64,000 nucleotides of DNA from positions 29,895,120 through 29,959,119 of the forward strand of contig NC_053145.1 of assembly GCF_016808335.1 (NCBI RefSeq). The letters are read 5' to 3'. The notes below the pieces were generated by a model that did no database searches, was not told the origin of the DNA, and saw only the letters and a list, made by a program, of their open reading frames with translations. Positions within the stretch are counted from its first letter, which is position 1, and the number at the start of each line of letters is the position of its first letter. The DNA is from Panicum virgatum. Taxonomy: Eukaryota > Streptophyta > Magnoliopsida > Poales > Poaceae. Shown here piece after piece: positions 23,893 to 36,762 of the stretch. The position numbers and the translations under genes were made by a program.

Positions 23893-25457
23893 TGTTGGTA
23901 TTTCGTAACGTCTACTTCAGATATAGGTTATCCAGCCTGAATCCGGTAACAACACCAGAGATGTCTTGACATCTCTTAGAGCAATTACTGGAAACAAAGC
24001 TATCATAAACCATGAATCATTTCGAAAGAGGACGGAATTACCCATGCAGCATATTACCCAGAGAGTATTCTAGAGTGTCATTTATAGTCTGCAGGGAAGG
24101 CGGCGACTAAATTGTGTAGGTAGGCAGAATGAACTAATTGCAATGGAATATTCAACTGCATAAACAGGGTTAAGATAAATATTAGTTGCAATGTAGTGTG
24201 ACACACAAGTGAACTCAGCTCTGGTGAAGGTAAAAAGAGGCAAGGAGCTAAGTAGAAGTTAGTCAATCAGGTCTCTAATGTACTTGCAGAATTTATACAG
24301 TTTTGCTAGCACTTTATACTTTGCACATGATTAGGCTCAATCTAGTTATTCCTAATACAAGAGAGAACTGTGCTAATGGCAGACAGATATGACTGTTTAG
24401 CCATCACAATATTTTATAACCCTCCTACCCCCTAACCCAATGTGGAGGATTACGATGGCACTAAACAGGGCTGTCACCACTTGTAGGCTACCTCTACAAA
24501 CTGTGGGAAATGGTGACATCCAGCAACAATTATTCAACCCAGACATCATGCCTACATTAATAAGTGATACTCTAGTATCCCACGCGGAGCCCCCACCCTT
24601 CGGATGGACAAACATCATACTAGGGCAAACATACGAATACTGGAGCATGTAAAAGTTAAGTAGAAGTAATTCTCTAACAATGCAAAGCATATTGTAACAA
24701 AGCAAACTAATCATAAACTCTATATCTGACATCGCAGGACATAAATCATGCAAATATAAATAACTATAAGATAAGTCTATAATAAACGACCGAGCATTAC
24801 AAAGAAAAACTAGTAGCGAACCCATACCTATTCTCCAAAGCATACCCGAGGACCCGAAAACTACTTCACCTAAGCTCCACTAGCCTAGAACTTCACAAGA
24901 GAGGAATTGAGCTTGAGCTTCAACTTGGAGGTGTTTCTCTATTCTTACCCCCCCTCTCATATTTCTAGAGGGTGCAAAGAGGGGTCCTTCAGTCGAGTTG
25001 CAGCAGCCCGAGCACCTTGAACCGACCTTAGGAAGCTGCTATGAAGCTGCCAGCAGAAGGGGTAATGCGGTGGTGCCCTGAGCCACTCGGCCAAGCACCA
25101 TGCTCGGCCGACTGCCAGGTAGGCCCAACTAGCCTCCCCTTGCTATGGTGGGCCACCATGTGTCGCTTGATCATTGTTCCACGTGCCTGGACCTCTGGTA
25201 TATCGGTTTTGTACTGAATGTAGGCCCTTTGATCCATGTGAGCCTGAATTCTATGCTCTGATTGGTCAATAGTTTTCTCCTTGGATCAATAGGTGCTTAC
25301 AACCTGCATTATAGCTCTATTTCCAACATTATAAAATTTCTAAGAGCATAGTGGGTTTAGATATTATTTGGGATAAATATGCATGTAAAATATTTGAACT
25401 CTTAAGATTTTTTTGATCAAATTGACGCTTGAAATTGGTCTCTAACAAGCGTCAACA
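23893..25457 (-). repeat. 3' LTR of Athila-2 (1,565 bp)
   Basis: On the plus strand it runs TGTTGGTATTTCG to GCGTCAACA. Its first 790 bp match the three pieces of the 5' LTR closely. The adjacent AGATCTCCC (minus: GGGAGATCT) is a plausible polypurine tract. Confidence 0.85.
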
Positions 25458-26559
25458 AGATCTCCCAAGTTGTCCTTTGCTCATCTCGAGCAAAGTAGGA
25501 CAAATGAGGTTGTTGGTCAGAAAATTACTCTAAGTCATACTTACCTGTTATGTCTGAATTTATAACAAGTAGCTTATCTATAAATTTGAATAAACTGGCT
25601 CACATACCTGTGCCTTACCCCATACTCACCCATGGGGCTTTTAGCCTTCTCCTCATCTTGAGCTGTTGAGAGTTAGAATAGTGCATATAGCTATATTCAC
25701 AAATTCCTAGATTAGCAATCTATCTGGAGATTTTTCTTAAAAAGAATTTTGAAAATCAAGGCAAAGTTTCTCAAATGATTCTCTCGAATCACTCAATGTG
25801 TATATCCCCTCACCAGGGCAATGTTGCCTTTTCTCCTTTCCTACAAAAGGGATTTTGTGAGGCTCAAGGGCAGGGTAAAAGAATAGGCATACTTGCATTT
25901 CATATGTTGTAAAGTCAAAGAGTGGATCCAAGAAGAAACCAAATCATATGATTGTGATCAAGATGTGCATGTGTGTGAAACGACTTGAGTGAATGGTGAT
26001 ATGACTAATTCCTTGTCATGAACCATCTCTCTCCTTTATTTTGCATGGATATGGGCTATATATATATATTCTTGCTAGAGTCACACAATACAATTTGAGA
26101 AAACTCAATGAAATAACAAGTAGCATATGTATAAAGTTTTTGAACCAAGTATTCATATGGCTCTGGTAGGTAATTATCACCATTGAGGAACTTGCCCCTT
26201 TTTTTTTGTAAAACTCCAGACTTCAAGCATCACCTAGAAAAGATCATGTTGCTCTAATTATCATATCTATACTCACAACAACTTAGACATAGATTAAACA
26301 TGTGCAACCCATGAGATTTTCAGTTTTTTAGCAAGGGGTTTGTCAAGCCATCAAACTCAAATCAAGAGAGCTCAAAGCTATAAATTAGACGGACAAACTA
26401 AGCAGAAAAGGACAATTTTTCATCCTTTCAACTCTAGAGAGGTTCAAACATTCTGCAAGCATATGACAAAAGGGAAATATGATAAGGGAAATAAATTTTA
26501 TTTTTCTAATTTATTATAACTAAGAAATAGCGGTAAAGGATAATTTGACCTGGGGGACC
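25458..26559 (-). other. Non-coding 3' internal region of Athila-2
   Basis: AT-rich sequence without ORFs lies between the gag-protease remnant and the 3' LTR. Blocks such as GAGGCTCAAGGGCAGG and AAAACTCCAGACTTC have counterparts at 62650-63140 in Athila-3, so this is a conserved 3' untranslated segment. All of pol is missing here. Confidence 0.65.
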
Positions 26560-28999
26560 ACCCTCGAGCTAGCTCTTAGTTTAGGGTCCGATGAGCAAGA
26601 CCTTTTCTCCATTCTGGTTAGAGGTTGATTCATCCATACCTGGATAAGTAGTAGTGAATGATGACGTCTTCTTCTTGCGCCAAACCTTCTTTGTTTTCTT
26701 TAATGTTGCAGGTGGCACAGATCAGTCTTTGCGACCTTGGACTTACCTTTCCATCTTGGCCTTTTTTACTTCCCTTGTTCACCTTTCATGAATGTCTTCA
26801 CAAAAGAGATGAGGTTGTCTTTGTTGGAAGGTGTCACTTCGACTTCCTTAATCTTCTGAGGATTTGGTCTAAATTTGACTCGGATCATCAAACATTGTTC
26901 CTTTTGGGGCTGAAAGTCAAAATTTTCCTCCTTCCCATTGACATGAAGTCAGATCTCTCTGGCTCCAACATCAATGTAAGCATTTGCTGCATTGAGGAAT
27001 GGTTGTCCTAGAATGAGAGTCGTATCCTTCTGGTCATCCATATCGAGCACCATGAAGTCAACGGGGATGAAGCAATCCCGTACCCTCATTGGAATATCCT
27101 CAGCAATGCCCTCATGGTGTCGTACTATTGAGTCTGCCAATTGTAACTGCATCGATGTTGGTGCCAACACCGAGTAGTTGAGTCGATCGAATACTGCCTT
27201 GGGCATGACACTATAACACTAACACCTAGATCACATAAGGCCTTGTCGAAGTTATGTGTCCCAATCGAACATTTGATGGTGGGACATCCTGAATCCTTCT
27301 TCTTCTCGGGTAATTGATGCAGTATGGTACCACTGCACGCCTCGGTGAGCTTGACCACTCCTGTAGTCGGTAATGGCCACTTGTTGTTGATTATGTCCTT
27401 GAGATAGCGAACATAGGTTAGAACTTGCATCGCATCCATCAAGGGAAAATTGATGTTCACTTGCTGGATTACCTCCACTAAGCGGTGGAATTGCTCATTC
27501 GTTGTCGGCTTCTTTAGCCTCACAGGAAACGACAATACTTGAGTATCATAGAATTCATGCGGTGTCGTCTTCCCATTGTGCACCTTTTCGGAATCTTCCT
27601 CAGGTGTCTTTTCCGCCGTATCATCTGCTTTCTTATTGTTGTCGGTGCTAGGATAAGGTGGATCACGAGTGGTTTTCCCTCCCCTTGTGGTCACCGCGTT
27701 GACGGTTTCGACAGCATTAGGTAGGGCAGCAGCCAGCTGAGCCAATTGAGTTTCAAACGCCTTGTTGAAGCTCAGCTGATTCTTGAAAGCAGTGGAGAAT
27801 CCATCCAACTTGGCCTGAATGGTCTCCAGGGACTTGTCATTAGCGATCAGTTTCTTCTGAATTGTATCATTGATCTTTTCCTGACCATAGAATAAATCCC
27901 TCAATGCAGGCTGGTTAGGACTGAGATTTGAATTTCTGTTGCCACCTTGATATAATGGACGTGGTTGTTCCACTCATGACCTCCTTGTGGACGAAATCCA
28001 TTATTGTTGATAAACATTACCTCCTCCCGGGTTTCTAGGCAATCATTGCCAGAATGTTCAGTATTTCCACAGACCTCGCATGTCATGCGAGCATCTAAGG
28101 TTTGAAGTGTCTGCATTTGAGCCTTGTTTTGTGGATGGACCTCAAATTTCTTGAGGAGGAGATCAATCTTCATAGCAAGCATGTCTGTTTCCTTGACTGT
28201 GTGCATGCCTCGCTGCGTGATTGGAGTCGATCATCGCTCCAACCTTGGTTGGAAACCATCTTCTCAACTAAAGTTGTAGCTCTTTCAGGGGTCAGTGAGA
28301 AGAAAGCTCAACCAATAACAGCGTCTACATGGTCACGAGTTGTCTAAGTCAGCCCGTTTTTAGAAACTTTGTAATATTAATCATCCATCCCATGGTGCGG
28401 ACACACTAGGATGTACTCCTAAAGCCGCTCCCAAGCTTCAGGAATGGTCTCATTAGACGCTTGCTGAAAACTCGAAATCGTTCCAAGGAGGGCATTTGTT
28501 TTGCCCGTCGGGAAGAACTTCGCGATGAACGCCTTGGTGCAATTATCCCAAGTATTCACTGCACTCCTGTTTGCATAGAACCACTGCTTCACTCTCCCAG
28601 AAGAGAAAACAGAAACAATCAGAGCCGAATAGCATCTTGCGATACTCCCTTGATAACAAAAGTACTTCAAAGCTCCAGGAATTGCTGGAGGTGAGCGCTG
28701 GCATCCTTACTGGCCTTGCCACAGAAAGGGCTAGCCTGCACCATCGTATTTAGGCCCGTCTTGATCTCAAAATTCTCTCCCCCAGTGCTGACCTCTGTTC
28801 TGATAGGGACATTAATAGCAGAAGGAACAGAGTAATCATGGAGAGTCTTCTGAGCCATGGAGTTGGAAGTGGATGGCGCAATAAAGACGGGTTCCGATGC
28901 CGAGAGTATAAGCTGTGGAGGTACAACATGAGGTCGAACTCGTCTTAAAAGTGACTCTGGATTTTGCATGAGATTCTGTGGCAGATCAAAACTAGTCAT
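26560..28999 (-). pseudogene. Athila gag-protease remnant
   Basis: The start is MTSFDLPQNL at 28999. The gag core lies at 28670-28419 (VKQWFYANR...FIAKFFPTGKTN...ETIPEAWERL), and a zinc knuckle CEVCGNTEHSGNDC (CX2CX4HX4C) near 28080. The linker and protease lie at 27973-26949: FHRLVEVIQQVNINFPLMDA, GCPTIKCSIGTHNFDKALCD, then LADSIVRHHEGIAEDIP and DTTLILGQPFLN. In ALCDLGVSV the protease motif is DLG instead of D(S/T)G, so the active site is lost. At least four frame changes or stops are present. The KKTKKVWRKKK linker continues to about 26560. Confidence 0.88.
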
Positions 29000-29114
29000 A
29001 CACTATCTGTTTTCATCACAACAAAGGAGAAAACAAGCCAAGTTAGTCTGTTTAGCAATTGAATATCCATTTTCATTTTGTTCATAACCTTGCTTACACA
29101 ATTAACCAATGCCT

Positions 29115-29132
29115 TCCCTGGCAACAGCACCA
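29115..29132 (-). other. Primer-binding site of Athila-2
   Basis: On the minus strand TGGTGCTGTTGCCAGGGA follows the LTR end by eight bases. It is one to three changes from the TGGCGCCGTTGCCGGGGA site typical of Athila elements. Confidence 0.8.
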
Positions 29133-30359
29133 AAAATGCTTGTCAGTATTTTGCAACGTGTATTTCAGATACAGGTTATCATGCCTAATTTTGGTAACAA
29201 CACCAGAGATGTCTTGACATCCTTAGATCAATTAGTGGAAACAAAGCTATCATGAACTGTGACACCCTAGGTGTCAGATTAGCTAAAGGAGGACAATTAG
29301 CATAACATCATACATAAATAAGCTAAGAAAACATAAATAAGAATCTCATATTTTGTTTCTGCAAATGTATGTGTGAATGTGTTTGAGTGCAATCTCTTGA
29401 AAAACAATACTTTGAATACTTTTAAAACTTGACTTGACATGAGTGTAATAAGGCACTAAAATACACCTTTCCTAATGGTCTATAAACTTTCTATGCAAAT
29501 CAAATTCAAACTGGAAAACCATCAAACAAAATGATCAAAGGAACCATTATTTGATTTGTGAAGAGCTACTAGTTCAAACAAAATAATAAAATAAGGCCAC
29601 AAATATTCAACAAACAAGTAGTTGTGAAATCTTGAAAATCTTCTTAAAGAAAAGAAGACATAAAACATACTTACCTGGGAGGTCCAGTAAGAAAATATTT
29701 AGTTATTCATTTCTTTCTTGAATGACAACTCGGAGTTATAAAACAAAATAAAAAATTCAAACAATGGGTTAAACATTCCTTTAGCACATAACGTCAAATA
29801 TTTATACAAAACAACAATGCATCCTTGTATAGGAGTATGGGTGGATATAAAACTTGTTCCTTTAATATTCCTAAAACATCCATGCTTAACTTGTCTTAAA
29901 AATATAGTATTAATACACACTCATACTTTTGTGACACATATTTTAATTTAAAAGACTTTTTGCAAATTCAAAATTTAAACAAATTAAATAAACAGGAGTT
30001 CAATTTTTAGTGGTAAGGAAGTTAAAATAACTTTCAAACCAATGCAAACATGCATATGAAAATAAATAGGCATATTCACCATGTCATGTTAAACAAAAGC
30101 CTAATTGAAGACTAGGAGTAAAAGTGCCAAAATTCACATGAAATGATAAGTACTTTAAATGGCAGTTTTTGAAATAATTAAATAACCTTCAAACTGTTGC
30201 TCAAATTAAAAAAGTGCCTCAAACGAAAGTTGTAGATCTCGAAAAACTGAACAGAAATGGTATTCAACACATTTTCATTTGAGGCCATTAAGAAATAGAT
30301 AATCTTGATTTATAGAGCAGTCCCTGGAAACAACAGAAATAGCAAACAAGTCCCTGACT

Positions 30360-31190
30360 TCATCTTCCTCCTCCCTCCTTCCCTGCACTGTGCCTACGGC
30401 GCGCCGTACGCCGCCGGCGCCACCTGTCCCGGCCACTTGGCTCACCCCGAGTGAAACCACTCTCGTGCCGCTTGGTTCGCCCCAGACCGCTCCTCCCTGG
30501 CGCTGCGCGAGCTCGCCATGCGCCCCGCCAGCTGCTCTGCTTGCCACGCCATTGCTCACTGTCGCACAGCTACCCGGCCGCTGCCCGCATCCCTGCCCGA
30601 GCCGCCCGACCGGCCGGTTCCCTTCGTCGCTAAGGAAGCTCCCCCTCCTCCCATGCCTATAAAATCCAATGCCAAATCCCAGCTCGCGCGAGCGCTCGCC
30701 GCGGCCTGCCATTAGCGCCACCACCCAAGCTCCATCGCGGAGCCATCGCCTCGCGCCAACATTGTCCAATCCGAGAGCACCCCGACCTTCCTCACCTCAC
30801 GCTGATCCTCTACAGCACATTCTCCATTTCCCAGAGCCACCAGACTCGCCTAGGAGCGCCGCCGCCGCTCATTATCGCCGGCGAGATCCGCCCAACGCCG
30901 AACTTTCCTCCCCGGCCATCCTCCGAGCGAACCAACCCCTGGAACGGAAGCTCCTCGTCCTCTTGAAGCTCTCCGACCCGTCTGCTCCCTCCTTCCCTCA
31001 CCGGAGCGCTGCCACGTCGAGCAGAGCCAATGCCGGCCGCCCCTCTCCGCGGACCCGCCTCCTCCAGCCCTCTCCCGACGAGCCATGACCGCCCAGTGGT
31101 AGCCCTCGAGCCCCTCTCCATGTTCCCCCACCTTGCCCCCACCTCCGGCGACTCCCCTCGCCGGGAAACGCCGCGCCATCCTCTCCCTTG
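30360..31190 (+). promoter_or_regulatory. GC-rich promoter and leader block of the R1 LTR
   Basis: An abrupt GC-rich island in an AT-rich LTR, with TATAAAAT at 30658-30665. Equivalent GC-rich blocks occur in R2 (42440-43300, minus) and R3 (48580-49260). Long ORFs on both strands here are what GC-rich, stop-poor DNA gives by chance; they do not agree between copies. Confidence 0.55.
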
Positions 31191-32731
31191 TTATGTGCTT
31201 TATGCCAGGGACCTCCAGTTAAAAGAAATGAAAGTTCCAAGGACCTCCACTTAAAAGAAATGAAAGTTCCAGGGACCTAAGTGAGAAATGTACATGAACT
31301 CTAGAAATGAAATCAGTGAACTTGTAAAATGCATATAAGATCGTAGAAAAATCATAAAAACACAAATCCAATTGTTCTGGAATCCTTGCAATTGAATCTA
31401 TAAGTTTTGTTACATGCAAATCTTTAGAATCTGTCTACATTTTAATCTAGGAAAAAGATTAGAATAAATAGACCATAAATGTTCTGGTAGTTTGGTTCGG
31501 TTGCTAGATCTGATTTTTGGATATGTTGAACTTAGTATTGGTAGAAACATCTTGTAAAAAGATGAGCTCAGTTTAAAATTATTTACTTACTCAAAGGAGC
31601 AAGATTCCTAGATCTACTAGTTAATTCATGTATTAATGCTGGTGAAACTAGACCTGGGTTAGTCCTGAAATTTTTCCTGAATGAACATGTTACTGAACTC
31701 TTGGTGATCTACAAGTTTGAGAAATTTAAGATCTAGTTTGATATATATTCTGTTTAATGCTTGCTTTATGAACTTAATTCATGATATATAGTTCCTGTGC
31801 TTAGAAACATCTAGGTTTATTTCTAGGATTCTGTTTTAATCCTGTAATCATGCCTGCAAAGTTTGAACTCCATTTACTGAGTATGTCTATAGTTATAAAT
31901 CATGCTTGATATATCATGCCTAGAATTGTTATTTTCATTTTGGATACAATAGTTCATATCTGGTCCTGATTTTTAAACCTATGCTTAGTTAGTATGAATA
32001 ATCCCTGTAGAGAACTTTTGGCATACAATACTAGTCATCTTATATCTCGAATGAATATGCAAGTTTATATATAGTTTAATGCATAAGAAAATAAACTGGT
32101 AGAATTAATGCTTTATATTTTTTCTGAAGCATGGTTAGGCTTTATCTAGGCTCTGGTAAAAATTTGAGGTCCATAACCCTTGTAGAACTCCTTGCGGAAT
32201 TTAAATTTGTTTGCTAGCATGTTAGTATGTCAATTTTATAACTCATGTTTCATGAGTAGATAAATTCTGTAAAACTTACAGTACTGAGTATGTTGTATTC
32301 AGATGTTGTTGTAAAATTTGTAGCTCAAGAAACCATGCCTAACAACCTGTGCAAATTCATGAAGTTTCTAGCTTAATCTGATTAGATAATTTTTCATAGT
32401 TAGATGCCTTGCTGTTAAAAGCTGAAAATTTTACAGTAGATGCTAGACTATCTGATCTGCTCCACATAAATTTTTCAGCACCAATTCATGAGTAGATTTT
32501 TTGTTATGAAATTGTGAACTCATGCTTATGTTTCTAGTCTAAAATTGAACACACCCCAACACACTCATTCATGAAGTAACATAAATATAAGTTCTACTCC
32601 ATAATTGAGTGCCCAGGAAATGAAATCACAAGATCATAACTGAATTTAACATTCTGTTGAACTACAACTATATCGTGAAGGAAAGAAATTTCATATCATG
32701 TTGTAATAATAAATCTTTGCATTGCATATAG

Positions 32732-33957
32732 AAACGATTAATCTCGCTGATGGTGATTACGAGTTGGTTCCATTGGACTCTCATACTGTGGCAGATATTA
32801 ATCTTAACTGTGCTAACTTGACTCAAGGCCTGAGCCAAGCCCCAGAGGACTCTCAGTTTGCCAGTGCCCAAGAAGGCAAGCCCCGGTGTATAATTCCATT
32901 ATTTTCCGCGTTATATTCATCTAACTATTCGTATATATTGTAATAATTTTATTTGTGCATTTACATTTTTAGGCGTTGATCGAAAGCCTTATATGCATGA
33001 TCCCTAGGTACCTATGTTTGATATCTGGATCTTTTTCTCGACTAGTTGCCCCGGTAAATAGGAACGGTAGAAGTCGAGTGGTTTCTTGCCTCTCACGAGA
33101 AAATATGAGTTGACCGACTTTAATTACTGCTAAAATATAAGGACAACGGGCGGAGTTGTGTAGTTGTGATACCCCGCTGGTGTAGTAAAAAATGATTAAG
33201 GTCACGGTGTGTGGCTCATTTCGTTAAGCATTTGAAAATACTAGCCACATGCCGAGAAATATGGTAATCTGTAAGCTTAAGTACCTGATTGGACTGGCGA
33301 ATGGAACGATCATTCACCCTCTTTGTAGAAGTAGGATTTATTTTTGTCGCGATGTACGGGTGCAGAGTGGTCGGACTCTGTAGTCGGGGAGGGTGACCCG
33401 ACTAGAAAGAAAGGGGAAAAGTAGTGTGGGCGAAAGCGAAGTCGATCCCCATGTGTGTGCGTTAGGTTCCCCTGGCCAGGTTGAAATTCGATTTGGAATC
33501 GTTCGCCTCTCACGACATGAGACTGCTTAATGTTTTCGGTCACATAGAGTAACAAGTGGAACTTGATGATGATAATACTGCTGGTTGATTAAATGATTGC
33601 TCTATTTGCTCTACTATGATTGTGTAGAGTTAGATGCAAACTTAGAACGGTTAATCCAACTAGAATATAGCAAAGTTAAAATCTGAAAATAAGGATCAAC
33701 TCTTAGTGGCGTTTTTGGCAAAACAAACTCCACAAACCAAAAAGCCTTGCATGTCTAGTTATCGGACTATGGTATATTTGGTGACGGGTAAGTCTTGCTG
33801 AGTATTAGTATACTCAGCCTTGCTTGTGGCACTGTTTTCAGGTACTAACTTTGAGGATATGATTGCGAGTCTGACTTGGCCGTGTACTTTGCCTCCGGGC
33901 TGGTCTATCGAGTGGGATGATCCTTCAGCTGGTGTTGATCACCCTCCCACTGAGTGA
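32732..33957 (+). CDS. LTR-resident two-exon reading frame in R1 (3' exons; 5' exon unknown)
   Basis: Exon A is 32732-32875, after TTGCATATAG; exon B is 33842-33957, after TGTTTTCAG. Exon A enters at codon position 2, leaves after position 1 and joins exon B in frame. The donor is GAAG|GCAAGC, a GC-AG type. Exon A encodes TINLADGDYELVPLDSH..., an acidic segment. Exon B encodes GTNFEDM, then SLTWPCTLPPGWSIEW, then DDPSAG...PPTE and a TGA stop. R2 has the same two exons with the same phases and a canonical GT donor. I recognise no known domain. The GC-rich leader may supply the first exon. Protein coding is inference. Confidence 0.5.
33797..33818 (+). promoter_or_regulatory. Conserved hairpin in the R1 LTR
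   Basis: Arms GCTGAGTAT and ATACTCAGC are separated by TAGT, just upstream of exon B. The same hairpin occurs in R2 (40809-40830, one terminal mismatch) and in both R3 LTRs (51383-51404, 55325-55346). Confidence 0.6.
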
Positions 33958-34693
33958 CGTGTTCGTACGGGCTTTATCGATGCGTCACATGTTTCGCTAG
34001 ATGTCTTTTACTGCTTCCGCTGAGACGATGATACTTGAATAATTTGTGTAGTTTGGAACTCTGTAGTACTTCGCTACTCTGAACATGGTTTTGTAATAAA
34101 TTTACTTTCTGCTGCAAACTCTGATATGTATGAGATGATCTGTGTTGTAATATCTGGGCTCACCTTCATGTGGGTGTTGTCTGTGCGATCCTGAAAGAGC
34201 ATGGCTTTTATCGAGGCTTCACTCGAGGAACTACTGGTGTGTGCCGAATTGGGTCAGAGTTGCCTTGCAACGAAGATCAGTGCACCCGGGCCTAGTATTT
34301 TGGGTGGTTCCGCCACATGAACCATGAATCATTTTGCAAGCGGACAGAATTACATGTGCAACATTTTACCTTGAAAGTATTTCGGGGTGTCATTTATATT
34401 CCGCAGGGAAGGCGGTGACTAAATTGTGTAGGTAGACAGAATGAACTAAGTGCAATGGAATATTCAATTGCATAAACAGGGGTAGGATAAAATATTGGTT
34501 GACAAGTAGTGTGACATACAAGTGAACTCAGCTCTGCTAAAGGTAAAAAAGAGGCAGGGAGCTAGGTAGAAGTTAGTGTCTAATGTATTTACAGAATTTA
34601 TATAGTTTTACTAGCATTTTATACTTTGCACATGATTAGTCTCTATCTAGTTATTCCTAATACATGGGAGAATTGTGCTATTGGCAGACAGAT

Positions 34694-35112
34694 ATTGTCG
34701 GTGTTTACCACCAAGCCTGCTCCGAGATACCCTTAGCAGTAGGGTTGTAGGTAGGGATCGACTGCTCTGGAACTCGATGGTGAAAGGAACACAAAGATTT
34801 AGACAGGTTCGGGCCGCGAGTTGCGTAATACCCTATGTCCTGTGTGGTTGTTTGTATTGCCTTAGGTGTTGATGATGTTTCGAGGGGGGTCCCTGCCCAC
34901 GCTTATATATCCGGGGGGACAGGGTTACATGGAAAGTTCTAGCCGAGTACAGCTGGAATCCTTCTACAACACAATCGGGTAGTTTCCTTTGTACTGCAGC
35001 TAGTTCTACGCCTATTCGGGTAGTTACACGAGGGGTAAGGTACATCCATGAGCTATCCCTTATTCTAGAACATTCTATGCCTATAAGCAGTCCCACTGTC
35101 CCGGGTCTGACA
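34694..35112 (-). repeat. 3' LTR of Tat-2 (419 bp)
   Basis: TGTCGG...TCTGACA. On the minus strand AGCTCGGGGGCTT precedes it, a polypurine-tract-like sequence. Confidence 0.9.
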
Positions 35113-36762
35113 AGCCCCCGAGCTTTTCGTAGCCGAGTCCTGCAGGCGTCGAGTACTTGGCTGGGCGTCTTCGAGTACTTCAAGTAGTTAGAGCGTCCTT
35201 CTGGTTGCTTCTGGGCATTCTTTTAGATACGTCGAGTAGTCCTCCAAGTACTTCCGGTTGCTCTGAGGCTGTGAGGTGCTCAGGCCTCGAAATCTTGATC
35301 ATATATGGTGCACGAAGTACTCGCACTCCATATGGAGTAGCCTCCGAGCCTTAGGTTGAATCGCAGAATCAGGCTGAGGGTCACTTCAGTCTTTTTCCTT
35401 CATTATTTTCCAAAAAATTTGAAAAATAAATCTCTGATGCACATATCCCGCAGCCCCCGAGCCTTAAATCAAAATCCATTATTCTGCGGGTAGCCCCCGA
35501 GCAAAGATTTGGAATTAAGGATCTAAGACGTGGCATCAGGTTTTATTCTTAAGAATATCTGCAGGTTTAATCAGATCTGATATTTGAAATGACCCCTTTT
35601 TCGGGTAAAATCCCATAAAAATGATACGATTGGATATGGCACACTGATTGCACCCGAAATATCCTCAGAAATAAAACCCGGGATGTATATCTCTTTACTG
35701 TATGCTCACATGGGATTGTACTATATGGAGAATCTGTACTATTGCATCTGTGAGTGCTGCCACTGTAGCATCACGGGTCGTCCTCCAGTAAGATCCCTTG
35801 TGGCTATAAAAGGTAGGTGAGAGGCCTTTGCCAGAAGCACCACCATTCTGAAGCTATGTCTTGCATTTGGTGTTCTTGCTCCCACCCTCCTGAAGTTTGT
35901 GTAGTCCTTTCCAGCAAAAGATGCTGGAAGAGAACTTGTGAGTGACAAGAGAAGTCTCTGCTGCCAAACCCTGCAACCCTGCTTCTCTTAGCGGATCCAT
36001 GCTGGACATCATGTCCTTGCATATTCAAATGAGGGAGGTTCTCTGTCAATGGGTTGGGTCTTGTTGTGTCACATCGTTAGGGCTGCCTGTTTTTGGGTTC
36101 CCAAGAACTGACATCTCTTGTCAGGAGACTTAATCTTGTCACAATGTATTCAGGGAGAAGGAGAAATTTCTATGCAAGATGCTACAAGAGATCTTGTGAG
36201 GCGATTACTGTATCCTGCCTCCAAACTCTTGAATCTTTTCTCCCAGAATACGAGTATCATTATTCCCTTGATGGGAATAACAAGTTTGTATTTTGTCACG
36301 GCCTCGGGCCGATCTAGCTGCAGCAGGCCTCGACTAGAAGCTCTAGGAGATCTAGGAGGTGTGCATGCAGGTCTGAATCATTGTAAAGCTATTTACGAAG
36401 AAGTACTCGAGTTGTAATATCGAGTAGTTGTACTGTGTCGAGTACTTTTCCTTTATTTTGGAATGTAATCCCAGTAGAAGGAAGTAAAGTCGAGTAGTTG
36501 TCAAGGGATGTGAGTATTTTCTTTTTTCAGAATGTAATCTCAGAAAAAGGAAATGTCTCAGAAAATCCCATTTTTTCCGCAATTGGTAACTAAATGTTAG
36601 CTTTCTGGATATTTACCATGTTGCCACCGCCACTATAAAATAGAACGGTAATTAGGTTTTACCACACCGGCCGCCATTCTCCCTGTTACTGTTTAGATCT
36701 GTTTTTGCTCTTAGCCGCAACCTCCCAGATCTAAAAGTCCTTGCTCTTTCTTGTTCCCGAAT
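35113..36762 (+). promoter_or_regulatory. Upstream region of the Tat-2 antisense ORF
   Basis: It has no supported ORF. TATA-like TATAAAAG lies at 35815-35822 and TATAAAAT at 36634-36641; the nearer one is about 130 bp before the first ATG. TCGAGTA occurs repeatedly (for example three times between 36418 and 36500). Confidence 0.5.

Larger units (their letters stand above)
29258..34317 (+). mobile_element. R1: 5,060-bp solo LTR of a long-LTR gypsy family, TSD TGAAC
   Basis: It begins TGTGACACCCTAGG and ends GGTTCCGCCACA. It is flanked by perfect TGAAC repeats at 29253-29257 and 34318-34322. The interrupted Athila LTR rejoins exactly when it is removed. The end type matches R3, which is followed by an initiator-Met primer site. 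It contains a TATA box, a GC-rich leader, a two-exon reading frame and a conserved hairpin. No gag or pol is attached, so it is a solo LTR. Confidence 0.92.

Noticed and set aside
26658..27011. 117-codon plus-strand ORF opposite the Athila-2 protease region
   Set aside because: It is antisense to clearly recognisable protease coding sequence, so a shadow.
30275..31240. Several 60-165-codon ORFs on both strands in the GC-rich leader of R1 (similar in R2 at 42448-43365 and R3 at 48508-49206)
   Set aside because: GC-rich DNA is poor in stops. The ORFs overlap on both strands and their peptides do not agree between R1, R2 and R3, unlike exons A and B.
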